In this document: piece after piece, positions 43,765 through 55,911 of the stretch
Position numbering within the stretch: the stretch's first letter is position 1
Layout: every line of letters begins with the position of its first letter
NCBI RefSeq assembly: GCF_022539505.1
Contig: NC_061508.1
Coordinates: forward strand, 67,341,754 to 67,405,753
Reading direction: 5' to 3'
Origin: Lolium rigidum
Lineage: Eukaryota > Streptophyta > Magnoliopsida > Poales > Poaceae
DNA: 64,000 bases
Made by a program: the position numbers and the translations under genes
Notes under the pieces: model-generated
Database searches by the model: none
Told to the model about the DNA's origin: nothing
Seen by the model: only the letters and a program-made list of their open reading frames with translations

Positions 43765-44350
43765 GTCAGCGTTCCAAGCATAACTCCACACATTGTGTTA
43801 CGTTCCAGGCGTTTTGCATATCCGGCCTAGCCCACAAGCCAAGAACCCTCTCCATTCCAAAAGACTGGCCTGTTGAGGCTACTCTTCCTTATAAGCTGTC
43901 TGTAGCACCCTCCTGCTAGAAAAGGTGGAACAGAAGTTACTGGCAACGCTTGGTACCTAACACCCAGTCCCTCTAGGAAGCCTCCTAGAAGGGCATGGCG
44001 GTGCTGACTTTGATACCAATTGTCAGCATCCCAGGCCAGCTCCACACACTCGTGTTGCGTTCCAAGAGTTTCGCACATCCGGCCCAGTTCACAAGCGGAG
44101 AGCCCTCCCCATCCCAAAAGAACGGCCCATTGGTAGAATGGCTACTCTCCCTTATAAGCTGCTCGTAGCCTCGTCCCGCTAGTGAGGTGGCGGGCATGGC
44201 GGTGTTGGCTCCGATACTAATTGTCACCGTCCCAGGTTCAGCCCCACACACTCGTGTTACGTTTCAGGCATTTCGAGCATCCGACCGATCCCACAAGCAG
44301 CAAGCCCTCTCCATCCCAAAAAGACCAGCATGATGGGAGGATGGCAACTC
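43765..44350. repeat. Degenerate tandem repeat of about 200-260 bp, three units
   Basis: Units begin with a gtcag/gtcaccgtccca-like start at about 43767, 44023 and 44223. Each contains cacacactcgtgttgcgtt, a catccggcc motif, cacaagc and ctctccatcccaaaa. A part of another unit (ggcaacgcttgatacctaac) is found at 44850-44870. The origin is unknown. Confidence 0.65.
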
Positions 44351-45930
44351 TCACTACAAGAAACTCATCATGTGGAGACATTATTTATGTGATGTATTTG
44401 TTTTCATCCATGTAGAGCATATCTACATAGGGACGTTTCTTAAGACGGTCCACGTAGCGTGCCAAACCTTCTAATTATAATCCAACAAAATAATTAGATT
44501 TGCTAATTTATTAATAAATAGGGACGAATCTTGTTGGAACATGTCTCGGAACTTAGAGACATGAGACGCGCGATAAGGAATTTAAGCCCGTGTAAAAAAA
44601 TTGAGGCCTAACAGGCCCATTAGTTCACTTTGTATATAAACCAGCGCCTTTAACCCTAACACCAGCCATGCCGCCCTTATGAATGTCAGACTCTACCAAA
44701 CTCTTATTCTCTTCAGGACTCTCCTTAGAAGTGCCCTTTACAATATTTTTGCGCGCTTAGCAAACGTCTTTATATTTGTTGAGACGGTGCATAATAAAAT
44801 TTAGCGTTTATACATGCCTAACACCCTTCATGCTAGCGAGGTGGGACTGGCAACGCTTGATACCTAACACCCTCTAAGTTTCATTGGTTATGTACTTATG
44901 TTCAGTTAGCGATGGTTGGAGATATACAAGTATTACCTCCGTTTTAAATATAATTATTTTTAAATAGCTAAATTTTCTTTTTTTGCAGTTACTAGTACTA
45001 TACAACACTCGCAAGCCGACACTTAGCATGTGTTTCATATATCCTACCAGGACCACCTTCACGCCGAGCTGTCAGATCGCTTTGTTTTCCCGATGTCTAC
45101 CTCCTCCTTATCCTCTTCCCACTACACATCATGCAAGCTGACACTCGCATGTTGGTCCTCCATCCCAGCGACTTCCCCCGTGTGGCTACCGTGTTTCCCA
45201 ACGATTCTCTATGTGATTCACCGCAGTGCGACGGCACATCCCTCCCTGATCCCCCGTTGCAGATCCGGCCTCCCCGGTGAGAGCATCAAGACCCATACCC
45301 ATCGCAATGCCTCTCCACGTGCCGTCCTTTATGTCGGCAAGTGATACCTTCGATCCGGATTACCGATGCATAGTTTTTTTCACTAGAATACCTTGGTTTA
45401 ATTAAACCTTGGGAAGAATTTGTTTGTTAAGGTTACATTATTTGTCGAGACCTTCAGATCTTGGTTGTCTATCGGTTACCGTACCTTTCCAAATTAACTT
45501 CTTTTTATTATTGTTGTGTATCTATGGATAGAGACAGGCCAGGGCCTAACATTCACCTGCAGTTGTGCATACATATGTGATAAATATTATAATAAACGTA
45601 ACATGAGTCATGTTCAAATAAGGATAAATATTATGGGCGGCACATCCTAATTCTCTACAGCTTTTGCGAGCTACTACGACTATAGACTTTTGATCCACTA
45701 CCACACCTTTGTAGTCCAGGGTGTTAAGTAATCATTAAGTAATTAAACATGCCCAAGTATTACATATAGTGACGTTATCGTGACCCCAAATGGATCTCAG
45801 GTCCTCCATTCTACTAACCCTTCTGTCATTGGCTTCCGATCTCGAGGTTTAAGCACCAGTCATGCCCCCTCAATACCTTGATCGATCATTGGAACTTGGA
45901 TACAGGCGAAGTCTTTAGATTGAGGTAAAT
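44351..45930. other. Unassigned intergenic DNA
   Basis: It starts with cactacaagaaactcatca at 44352, which looks like a CACTA terminus without a partner. A Stowaway-like single end lies near 44935 (acctccgttttaaata). No gene is supported. Confidence 0.5.
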
Positions 45931-46867
45931 GATGATAAACTTCCGGATATTCGTGTTCGCGAAAGAACACGGGTATCGCGGAACCTGAGAGGTTCGAACA
46001 CTGGGGACTCAGGATCACGTCAACGTCTTCCCGATGATGGCACTACAGATAAAGACACAATAGTTACCCATGTTCAGGGCCCTCGGAGAGGTAAAACCCC
46101 TACGTCCTGGTTTGGTAGTTGTATTGCAGGTCTCTATGGAGAAGATGATCGTACATGAGTTCTAGGGTTTGAGATCGCTAAGGATCGACCTCGTCTACGC
46201 TAGCAAAGCTAGTCCTTATATAGGGGAGTTGGTCCTCTTCCCCCGAAATATCTTGAGGGGGAAGGGTTTCCACATCTCCAAACCAAGGGCGGGAAATGCC
46301 CTCGCCCTTTACAGGATAGACCTAGTCCATGGTCGATTAAAGTGTCGGTCCATGGCAGGTGTTGAGGTTGGCGGTGACGCCTTCTCGGGCAGCGTGTGTC
46401 ATCCATCCCGTCTTTACAAAAAAAGTGGCAAAGGCAGGGCCTTGGTGGCTTGGTCCTCGATGAGCCGGTCGTTGCACCAAAGTGGTAAAGGTGGACCGTC
46501 TCCTCGGGATGGAGCATTGGGCTCAGCCTCGGCGTCATCTGCGTCTGGCCGGTTTGTCCCATAGCTCCAGTAGCACGTTCTACTTGTCCTTGCGGACGGG
46601 GCCCGTGAAGGTGGCATTCGATGCTCCCTTGGTTGATCTTATCGACTCTGAAGGGGATCTCTGACGTGGAGAGGCTGGTGGCTCGGGGACCTCCGCGAGG
46701 GAGTTCCTCCCGAGCCTGTCTTCCTCTCTAGCTCTGTGTCTCTCCATGAGGGTTTTACGCCCCGTGGAGCCTCACTCGGGAGTAGCCTCCTCGAGATTGC
46801 TTCCGAGTAGCCACTATGGGTCCAGTAACCGTAGGTCCATGGCACCCTAGTTGCCAGGGGTCCCACA
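45931..46867 (-). mobile_element. LTR fragment or solo LTR
   Basis: On the minus strand it begins TGTGGGACCCCTGGC at 46867. It contains a promoter-like tccttatataggggag (about 46211) and leader phrases such as gttcagggccctcggagagg and cctacgtcctggtttg, common in Triticeae gypsy LTRs. The other boundary and a target duplication were not found. Confidence 0.45.
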
Positions 46868-46899
46868 TAAGGACAAAATCATATTCAAACTCAACAATA

Positions 46900-47330
46900 T
46901 ATTCCTATGTTAAAAGATGCACATACACGCTGCTAGGCTTCACCCAAGCTTGCAGCCTGTGAGGACTACTTACTCATAACGAGATCAAAGATCATAAACG
47001 TTGCAAAGATGGATTCAATATAAATATCAAATAGTCTTACAATATCAACAATCGTGAAGATCGCGATTACAAGTGGATGGACTATAGCTATGGAGGTGGA
47101 GAAATGGATGTGAAGATGGTGATGTCGGCGGCTCGGTGATGGTTCTCCTCGGATATGATGTGGTGTTGGCGACAACGACTCTCTCTTGCTTTGCAGCGTC
47201 TGGGGTCGAATTGTATAGGGGTCCCTTCATGGAAGTTGCTAGGGTTGACTTGGCCAAGGGGGTGGCACCCAATATGGGCAGCCACACGGCGGGCTCTGCT
47301 CGTATCACTGCTCGTTAAACGCTCTGGAGG
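46900..47330 (-). mobile_element. Retrotransposon LTR fragment
   Basis: The order of cttgcagcctgtgaggac, cttactcataacgagatc and then ggaggtggagaaatgg resembles the internal end of Triticeae retrotransposon LTRs in reverse. No coding capacity or boundary. Confidence 0.35.
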
Positions 47331-47822
47331 TTTTCTTCGCGAGGCCTTTGACTTGGGACTATTGACAACTCGTGTTTATTCATTAATTCGCCTACATTTT
47401 GCCATAAAACTGTATATTCCTGAGAGGAAACAACTCAAGAGAAGATTTCCACATCGTGGTGGTAATTAGTCATTAGTGGCAAATATAGATAGATCTTTTA
47501 TCAATTTCTTGACAAATATGAGATTTAAACATGTAGTACTGGATTATGCAGCTATCAGCAAGCCATGCAGCCTCTCTGAATCAATCCTGAACCTGAAGGT
47601 TTTCGTGAAGAAACATTTGGGGTGTTCACAAGGTGATATAGATCAAGCGGCTCACAGCGATTTGCCTAATGTCGGTCACCTAGGATGCTTATACTTATCA
47701 TTGTTTTAAATGTGGACTACATGTTTATTGCAAAAGGTTATGTATATAACGGTAGATGCGGCCCATAATTAATTATAGAGCTGATACGATTTATACGTCT
47801 TGATCTGACGGGTGACAACTGC

Positions 47823-48011
47823 TTGGCTCATAAGTTGGAGCATGCACTACATGTCAAAATGATGCTCACCTGCACTAGTTTCCACTTGGCTTATAAGTTG
47901 GATCATGTACTACATGTCAAAATGATGCCCACCTGCACTAGATTCCACTTGGCTCATAAGTTGGAGCATGCACTACATGTCAAAATGATGCCCACCTTCA
48001 CTAGTTTCCAC
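47823..48011. repeat. Three tandem 63 bp repeats
   Basis: Units start at 47823, 47886 and 47949 with ttggctcataagttgga and share acatgtcaaaatgatgc. The length is a multiple of three and no unit has a stop in one frame, so a 75-codon frame with a 21-residue repeat (47823-48050) is open. It has no leader, signal or neighbouring exon, so coding is doubtful. Confidence 0.85.
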
Positions 48012-48034
48012 TTGGCATGTCCTACTCACTTATT

Positions 48035-48525
48035 TGTCTATTTTGTATGAGATTTAAAAAATGCGGACAAAAATTGCGATATTGCAGTTGTGTGCATAAC
48101 CCAATGTAGAAGCAAGGATTTACCGCATCTCAAAACAAAATTGTCAAAGATCCAATTGAGCATCACTGGGTGGCTGGTGTTGAACCCATCACTATCCTTA
48201 GATTAAGTATGATACCACGCATATTAATGATGTCTATGAATGGACAACGCCAAGAAGGCTTCAAGCTCAATACCTTAGCAAACCTAACAAACACATTCTA
48301 ATAAGATATTTTTGGAGTCTCGCAATTTAATTATCTTTTGAAATAAGGAGGATGGTTGCAACCTCTCCCATACTTAAGGTATAGGTTCAAATCCTAATGT
48401 TTCAAATCATGTGTGTTTCATTATATCGCATATTGTATGGCATTTTTGTTGAACTTTATCGAATTTGAAGCTTGGTGACTCTAGTTTTTAGTAGTTGAAC
48501 ATGTGTGTTTGCATGTATGTGTCTA
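48035..48525. repeat. Direct duplication of about 490 bp, copy 1
   Basis: Matches 48705-49190 in the same orientation: gatttaccgcatctc/gatttaccgccttt, gattaagtatgataccac, ataaggaggatggttg and gaagcttggtgactctag occur in the same order. It is moderately diverged. The source is not recognised. Confidence 0.75.
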
Positions 48526-48704
48526 TGTGATATGTAGAGTTAACGTGATATTGCTCTCAGCAAACAAACAAGCAAACAAAGTAAATTTCTTTTGTGTTAT
48601 CTTCCAACCTCTGACTATATCGTTACATGGTCTGTCAGTTCTATTATCTATTACCCCTTCCCTCCCGCACCCCGGGTGTTGTCTAAGGTCTCCCTTTTTT
48701 CTTA

Positions 48705-49190
48705 CCTCTTTTGTATGACATTTAAGAAAATGAGGACAAAAAGTTGCAATTTTGAAGCTGTGTGCATCGACCAATGTAGAGGCAGGGATTTACCGCCTTT
48801 TGAAAGAGAATTGTCACAGCTCTAGTCGAGCATCATCTGGTGGCGGGTGTCCAGCCCATCGCTAACCTTGGATTAAGTATGATACCATGAATATTTATGA
48901 CATTCATGCATCGACTAGGCCAAGAAGGTTTCAAACTCAATACCTTACCAAGCCTAACAAACACAGTCTTAATACGATATTGTTGGAGTCTCTCAAGTTA
49001 ATTATTTTTTAAGATAAGGAGGATGGTTGAGACCTCTCCCATAAGGTATAGGTTAAAAACCTAATACACCATGTGTGTCTCATTAGATCAATTCAAAATT
49101 TTAGTGCGAGACGAAATTTTTATTGAACTCGGTTGAACTTGAAGCTTGGTGACTCTAGTTTTAGTTGTCGAACATGTGTGATTGTGTGTG
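48705..49190. repeat. Direct duplication of about 490 bp, copy 2
   Basis: Partner of 48035-48525 with substitutions and small indels. It ends in a TG-repeat (tgtgtgtgtgtg near 49183). Confidence 0.75.
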
Positions 49191-51234
49191 TGTGTGTACA
49201 TAAGTGCTTGCGTGCATGCCCATAAGGTGTGTGACTTTTGTACTCTGATGATAGAAAAAATGTATTGCTTCAACTATTGGCTGGATTTAATTTTGGCCTC
49301 TGTATTTAAAACCATATAAACATGGACATGGTGTTTTCGCACATCTAGCAATCTAGTCTAGACAAAGTGAGATAACAATAAGAAAAATAGAAAAGAACGT
49401 ATGTTTAGACATCCAAGGTAATTAAGTAAAATAGAGAAGAAAAAGCATGACATGTGGTTATTTTCCTTGAATGTATATATTGTTTATTAATTTCATAGTT
49501 TTCAAAAATACTTCTTTAAAAAGTATATTTTTTACATGCACGTATATTTTTTATTCTTCTTCCTATTTTTTTGCTCCCTGCACAACTTTTTAAAGTGGCT
49601 AATTAGCTTGGATCTTTCAAACAATTTCTCTATTTTTATATTATGGAGTTCTGCAAGGTTTGGTAATAGAGGTTTGTTTAAAGAGAATAAATAATATAGG
49701 TTATTCATATTTCATAATCTTTATTCAAACACTATAAATATTAAAAAAATCCTTGCAATTAAGGGTTAAGTTTGTATAATGTTAAAAGTTAGTGGTTGAG
49801 GGGGTGTAGAGTATGCCTTTTTCTTTTTGTTGTGTACTATTGACCTATTGTGTTTGTGGTTGTGTGCATTCTAGATATGAGGAGGTCGGGTGCTGATTCT
49901 TTTTTGCTTTTATCGCATTTATAAGACAATGTGAGTTGAATAAAATTGACGTTTGTCGAAAAAATTGTGTGGAGAATCTACCTATCAAATGGTGCTGAGG
50001 TGGTTTTTTATGATAAGCAAGATACAGACCGTTCTAAAAGTATATTTTCATTTTTTATATAATGGAGTTTTGCATGATTTTGTTAAATTTAAAGGAAATA
50101 AGATAATATGTTACTCCGCAGTTATATTTCATATTCTTTAGATTCTTTCAAAAAGAAAGAACTCCCAATTCCCGTTTTTTTCTTTTGTGCTGAGGGGCTA
50201 AGTCCGTAAGATGTTGAAACTTAGTTGTTGAGGAGCCAAACATAGATTTTTGTGAACCCCATATCGAAGAAGGTTATGGAAATATATCAATCAAATCTTG
50301 GTCTTGGCCACTGCATTAGTCTCCTTTATTTTTGCTGGCGACACTAAATTATTCTCGTACAAGAAGTAATTCGAAGTCGTACATGTCGTTCCAGGTTATG
50401 AGAAGCTTCTCTTAGGAATATTGTTTCGTGAAATATTTGTGCAAGAGAGAAACGATGACTTGGACGTGGAATTCACCTGCGGGGCGTCAGACAAACCAAA
50501 GTTCCAAGTTGTCAATTCACTCGCAGCAACGAACGTGTGAACATCGTGCAACTAGCTTAAGATAAAGACTTGACCGGCCTCATTCTGTTAGTTTTTGAAT
50601 GTCAAAGAAAATAAGCAGAGGAAGACGTATGAGCGTGTTGTACTGGTTATCCCCGGTCAGAAATTCCCTGAATTCGTTGCTTCATTCATTTCGTCTTCCC
50701 CAGTCAGTTGAAGTCAAAGAAATGAGCACAGAAAGGTGTAGCACTTGATGTACTTAGAGCTCGAATTATCTATTATTTTGACAAAGATATGAGTTTTTCT
50801 ACGCTCATTTTTGAATATAAGCCCCACAGGATGTAGGATATGGGAGAAGGTTCGGGTGTGGTCTTCTTGTAAGAATCAAGTCAACAAAGAAAATGGAAGC
50901 CCAAACAAAACCAAAGCTTGCATAAGTAGTCGAAAAAATGGTCAATTAACCGTAGCCAATTGTATTTCAGCAGAGAGCGAACAGAGCGTCCCTTTAACCT
51001 TTACAGTAGGCAATTACTATTTTTAAGTTGTAGACATAGATATATACTTTGTACTCCGTATCAGCTTAATATTCACAAAGTATTATGAAAATACATTATC
51101 GAGTCTATACAGACAAGTTTAATTCCTAGTAATTGTCCATTTTAATTCTGATGCAAGTGGGTATATAAATGACATAAATGAGAACCAAGAAAATTCATTG
51201 CCACAAAAAGGAAACAAAATAGGACAACATGTAT
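49191..51234. other. Unassigned AT-rich intergenic DNA with a weak internal duplication
   Basis: About 49600-49800 and 50040-50240 share ttatggagttctgcaagg/ataatggagttttgcatg, ataatataggttattc-like sequence, and a final ttgagggggtg/ttgaggagcc. No gene is recognised. Confidence 0.5.
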
Positions 51235-52998
51235 CACTGGGGGACTAGCACAAGGTGTCGAGGGCTATCTCATGTGCCAACGGCATTTTATCGGGGCCAT
51301 CGGCATAGGTCCCCAACCGGCATGTCAGCAGCTTGGCCGTCGGCGTAGGCCAACCTGTACCGACGGCTACCGTCGGCATACAAATGGCCGTAAGCGAGAC
51401 TCGTCTTGGCCGCCGGCATAGTTTTTTTCTTTCTTCAACAGTTTTTTGGCCATCCACACCCTCAGATCGTCTTTTTAAGTTTCGAATGTATGGTAGAAAA
51501 TAAATAAATAAATAAGTTAGGGTAATAATACTTCGCTTTGCCACGTGAGGTAGAGCTGGTTGGATCGGAACCGGTGCAGCCGATTTCTGAATCCACGCAA
51601 TAATACTTCACTTGATATACGATCTGGCCGATCAGCTTTTCCAATCTTCACTTGATATTTTTACGACGGCCATCTTTTACTTTTTCTTCTTATCTTCTTT
51701 TTTCTCTTTGAACAGGCGCTTGATTCCTCAGGTGTTGCTTCTTGCGGATGCTTCGGGCTACCTCCAGTGTTGTGGTAGCTTTGCTTCCTCGACGAAGAAC
51801 TCTGTCTCAGCTGCGATCTGAGCGATTGTTGATGATGAACTCAACAGATCCCGCCAGGATAAATAAATTTAGTCCTCGCGTTTTCCACAGACGACGCCAA
51901 TTGACGAGGGATCACCTCACCAATGCCTACGGATTGTAGACTTGAGTTTTGAGGAAGAGCGACGATGGACATTCTGGGAGCGAGATTGGACAGACGATTT
52001 ACCCAGCTTTGGGTCCCCTCGGTGGAGGATCCCTACGTGCTACTAACAATCTACTATATGATCACAAGTATATTTACAGGGTGCCGCTGTTGGCGAAACT
52101 ATGTTGTCTATCTTGTCTCTATTGCTCTCCCCTCTATATGGGTGCCCTGGCTAGCTTTATATGTGCAACCAGTCTAGAGTTTTGCAAGAGTCCTAGTTGA
52201 CTACTTCTTCGGGTTTTCATCTTGGGTCATCTCTATATTGGGCCGAGCCGGGTTTGGTAATAATGGATACCCGAAAGGTATGCCCATGACAGTTAACAAA
52301 TTTGAATTTTGACTTTTTTTTGCAAAATAAGTTTATTTCTCGGTAAAATGGCATTATCTTTTGCATACGACATCGGGAAAAAATGTATAACCAATCAAAA
52401 TGATCATCTCAAAAAGTTACATCCGATTTCAACTGCCTTTGGCTGTTTGCAATTTTTTAAGATTGTCAAAATTCCAAAGTGAAATATGAAAGCAGGAAGA
52501 TTTGAATTTTTGCTAAAAAATCTTCATTTATATTTATGATTTTTTTAAAATAAAATTAATAATTGAATGCTGCATAAAGATTATTATTACATAATCATTG
52601 ATGTTAATTTAAATAATTGGTTAAAATTAAAAATAATAAAAAGTTGTGATATCACGGTCTAAGAGTTAATACGAGTGATATGATAGTATTATCAACAAGG
52701 TGTCATTTCTTTAATGAATGCTCAACTGGAAGGAACGAAGAAGTCAAGCATGCTAGGGCTGGGTAGTGTGAGGATGGCTGACCAAATTATGTGTAGTTAG
52801 AGTTAAAAAATAATCCATGTGAGAGATTAGAAAAGTTTGAAAAAAAATTGAAATTTTTTCGTAAAAAATTGAACCGAAATTGCTAAACGGCCGTTAGTTC
52901 TGCCGTCGGCAGGCTACTGTGCGGAGAAGATATTAGATCAGCGACGAGGTGCCGACGGCAAATCTAGCGCTGTCGACACCTTGTCTGTTTCCGTAGTG
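51235..52998. mobile_element. CACTA-like element (1.76 kb) containing an LTR fragment
   Basis: The left end cactgggggactagcac, followed by aaggtgtcgaggg, resembles the inverse of the right end, where cactacggaaacagac is followed by aaggtgtcgacag (52998 inward). Both ends carry cgtcggc-type subterminal repeats (51345-51420, 52900-52970). Flanking trinucleotides tat and tac nearly match. No transposase. Within it, about 51740-52290 looks like part of a retrotransposon LTR ending ggtatgcccatgaca. Confidence 0.55.
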
Positions 52999-53084
52999 TA
53001 CCAATTGGTCCGTTTTGTAGTCTAGTCTCAGATTTTCCGTATCGTTATCCGGGTCCTTTGTTCTCTATTAAAATGGCTAGAGTA

Positions 53085-53195
53085 ATCAACCAGATGCTCC
53101 ACATTTGTCGTTACGTAACAGCAAGAACTACTTGAAACAACATTGACATGTACTCAAAACAACTTGTGTCATTTCGGATAAACATTAAGCACTTT
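53085..53195 (+). promoter_or_regulatory. Orphan upstream block related to peptide gene 4
   Basis: Matches 63250-63372 upstream of gene 4: atcaaccaga, catttgtcgttacgtaac/catttgttgttccgtgac, gcaagaac, acatgtactcaaaa/acatgtagtattcaaaa, and aaacattaagcac/gaacattaagcac. It ends at the terminus of a CACTA element (53196), and no peptide gene follows. Confidence 0.65.
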
Positions 53196-55633
53196 CACTA
53201 CAGGAATCCGGCAATATGCCGACGGCCTACGGCCCTCGGCGTAGGACAGACTTGCCCTCGGCGTACGATACGCCGACGGGGACCCTCGGCGTAGCTCCTC
53301 GGGGAAGGTGGGCCTCGGCGGAGGCCACGTGGCCCTCGGCGTAGCGCCGCCCGTCGGCGTAGACGGAGAGGGCCGACGGCAGGCCCCACCCGTCGGCGTA
53401 CTGGCCGTCGGCGCAGCGCGCTAACAGGCACCGTCAAGGTGACGGCCGTTACGGCTACGCCGAGGGGCGCACCGTCGGCATACGTCCACACGTGGAAGGA
53501 CCTGGGCGTCCCTGGGCGACGGTACGCCGAGGGCCTCCCTGTCGGGGTACCACCACACGTGGCGCGGCCTGGGCTTCCCTGGGCGACGGTACGCCGAGGG
53601 CCTCCCCGTCGGGGTACCTCCACACGTGGCGCGGCCTGGGCGTCCCTGGGCGACGGTACGCCGAGGGCCTCCCGTCGGGGTACCTCCACACGTGGCGCGG
53701 CCCGGGCGTCCCCGGGCGGCGGACGCTACGCCGAGGGCCTCACCGTCGGGGTAGAGGCGACCATTTGGTCCATTTCTGGACGCGTGGCGCGCCCTGGTGG
53801 AACCTGGGAGCTACCCCGAGGGTAGACCCGTCGGCGTAGAGGGTGCCATTTGGTTCATTTTTTCGTTTTTTGCTGTTTCGCGCGTTTTCCAGATTTGACA
53901 GGATACACAAGCACATATAATTCACATGAAATTCATAGGCATGAAGTGCAAATACATATAACATCAAGTGCATACATAGTGTCATAGTACCATAGGTTGC
54001 ATACATAGTGTCATAGTGACATGGGATGCATACATAGTGCCATAGTGTGCATACATGCATGGTGCCATAGTGTGCATAAGATACATGGGACTACTAGAGG
54101 AGCTCGTCGCCGCTAAACACCGGCCCGGGCCGATTCCTTCCGGTAGAAGCTGCGGAAGAACCACCGGGAGAAGGACCGGGAGAAGTACCGGGAGAAGTAC
54201 CGGGTGTAGCATCGGGAGAAGGACCACCAGGATGAACCGGTGTCATGTCCCTCCCACCACCCTGGTTTCCGGAACATCCCGTTCCCTACACACATGTTCC
54301 CGAGATGTTAGCAATTTGCGAGGCAAAGGAAAGCCGTAGTATTCGGTTTGGCGAAGAACTTACCGTTGTTCTCCCATAGTACTCCGCAGCGAAATTTTCC
54401 TTCGATGGCATGTTTGGCGCCGGCCCCGGAAAGGGAGGCATCGGCCCTAATCCGTTGTCTGTCCGGTTTGATTGCCCACAAACGACGCTCGCAAGATAGT
54501 TTACATGTCGGTCTTTGCGGAAATGAAGCATCAAACTAGGGGAAAGTGGGACTTGTCATCATTTGCGAAAACAAAGGTTGGAACTTACATGTATATATGC
54601 CATGTACTCCATGAACTGCTGCTGGTGCTTGGTTGAAGGCCACCGATATTCTTGATGAGCGGCCACGTAGGCCGCCTCGAAGTCGAGCTACAATTTCACA
54701 AATTCATGTCTCGTTAGCACTTAGCAATGTATGAACGAAAGTCGGAAAGAGGATGGAAATGAGGGAAACTTACGTCGTATGCGGGTTGTTGCCGAGCCCG
54801 GCGACGAGGCGGGAGAGGGGGGCTGTCCTTGGTGAGTCCCGCCTTGAGACGCGTGAAGGTCGTGGTGAGGGTATGCTTGACGGCCTTGTTCAGCATGGCG
54901 AAACAGCCATGCGGCAACCCTCCGGACGACAGGACCAACGACTCCTCGTCGACCTCCGCGCTCATGGGGTCATCCACCTCCGGGTGACGATGCCTCACCA
55001 TCTCGCAGTAGTTCTCGACGTCCTCGGCGTAGGTGCCGAAGTACTCGGGGAGCGAGGGCTGAGGCTGCGAGAGATCGGGCTTCTTAAGCCGCATCTTGTT
55101 GTATATCTCGAGGTCGGACATCTCCTCCTCGGGTCCTAACGCGGCCCTCTCGCATCGCGAAAGGAAATGTTGTGAGTACCAACTTTGAACCTGAAGGAAA
55201 ATAAAATGTATACATACCGTCTTCCCCTTGTAGCGCTCGTAGGCTGAGGTTTCCCCACGGTGTGTGCCACCGTCGCCTCGGTTCTCCGCGTTCCGCCTCG
55301 CCACGGCTGCAAAGTCCTCGTCCATCTTGAGCCACCTCGTCCTAACCATCTCCTCCCATGCCTCGGCATGCGGCTCGGCCCAATCGGGGATAACCCGAAA
55401 ATGCAATACTCAACTCAATCTAATGCAATCGCAACTTAGTAGCAATGTAGAATCTCATTGACATTTTACTCACCGACATGTAGTCCTCCACCGTCATCTC
55501 GTACTCGGCCTTAGCATTCTTACCGACAATGTCCGGCTTATGGACCCTCTCGCCTCTCTCTGCCCAGAAGTGACCCGCGGACGTGATCCTTTGGTTGTAC
55601 CACACCTGCGGTGTCAACCTCTCACAAGTCGCC
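53196..55633 (-). mobile_element. CACTA element, right part lost
   Basis: The terminus cactacaggaatccggcaat at 53196 is followed by subterminal ccctcggcgta/gccgacgg repeats (53218-53420). A transposon-associated gene lies on the minus strand. At 55634 the element is interrupted by an LTR, and the opposite terminus is not found, probably because it lies in or beyond the assembly gap. Confidence 0.75.
53474..53744. repeat. Four tandem 66-71 bp repeats in the CACTA subterminal region
   Basis: Units start at 53474, 53541, 53608 and 53674 with gtcggggtacctccacacg-like sequence and end with tacgccgagggcctccc. Confidence 0.85.
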
Positions 55634-55911
55634 TGATGACCCACAAGTATAGGGGGTGTATCGTAGTATCTTCGATAAGTAAGAATGTCGATCCTAACGA
55701 GGAGCAGAAGGTGTTGACAACCAGTTTCGATGAAGGATTCACTGTAAATGCTCACAGACAAGTATTCAGGGGGTTTTGATGTAACAGTTGAATAAAGTAC
55801 GAGTATGTAAAGTGCGAGAGTAATAATTGCAGCGAGTGGCCCAATCCTTTTTAGCACAAAGGACAAGCCGGTTTGTTTACTTATAATGACCAAACGTTCT
55901 CGAGGACACAT
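54714..55911 (-). pseudogene. CACTA-associated protein with plant transposase (Ptta/En/Spm-type) domain, truncated
   Basis: The frame on the minus strand from 55406 reads WEEMVRTRWLKMDEDFAAVA, RRNAENRGDGGTHRGETSAY and ERYKGKTV, typical of the Transposase_24 family accompanying CACTA transposases. It continues with YAEDVENYCEMVRHRHPEVD and ends at 54714. An upstream exon (about 55630 to 55470) has TSAGHFWAERGERVHKPDIV. A non-coding insert YTF-type extension near 55180 is probably a retained intron. The gene's 5' part is cut by the LTR at 55634; residues read beyond that point (to 55911) come from the LTR. Confidence 0.75.

Noticed and set aside
44352..44371. CACTACAAGAAA end suggesting a further CACTA element
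   Set aside because: No partner terminus or target duplication was found, so no element is called.
44930..44990. Stowaway-like acctccgttttaaata end
   Set aside because: Only one inverted-repeat end is seen; the element is at best a fragment.
46169..46664. 131-codon and neighbouring frames
   Set aside because: They lie in an LTR-like fragment and have no domain.
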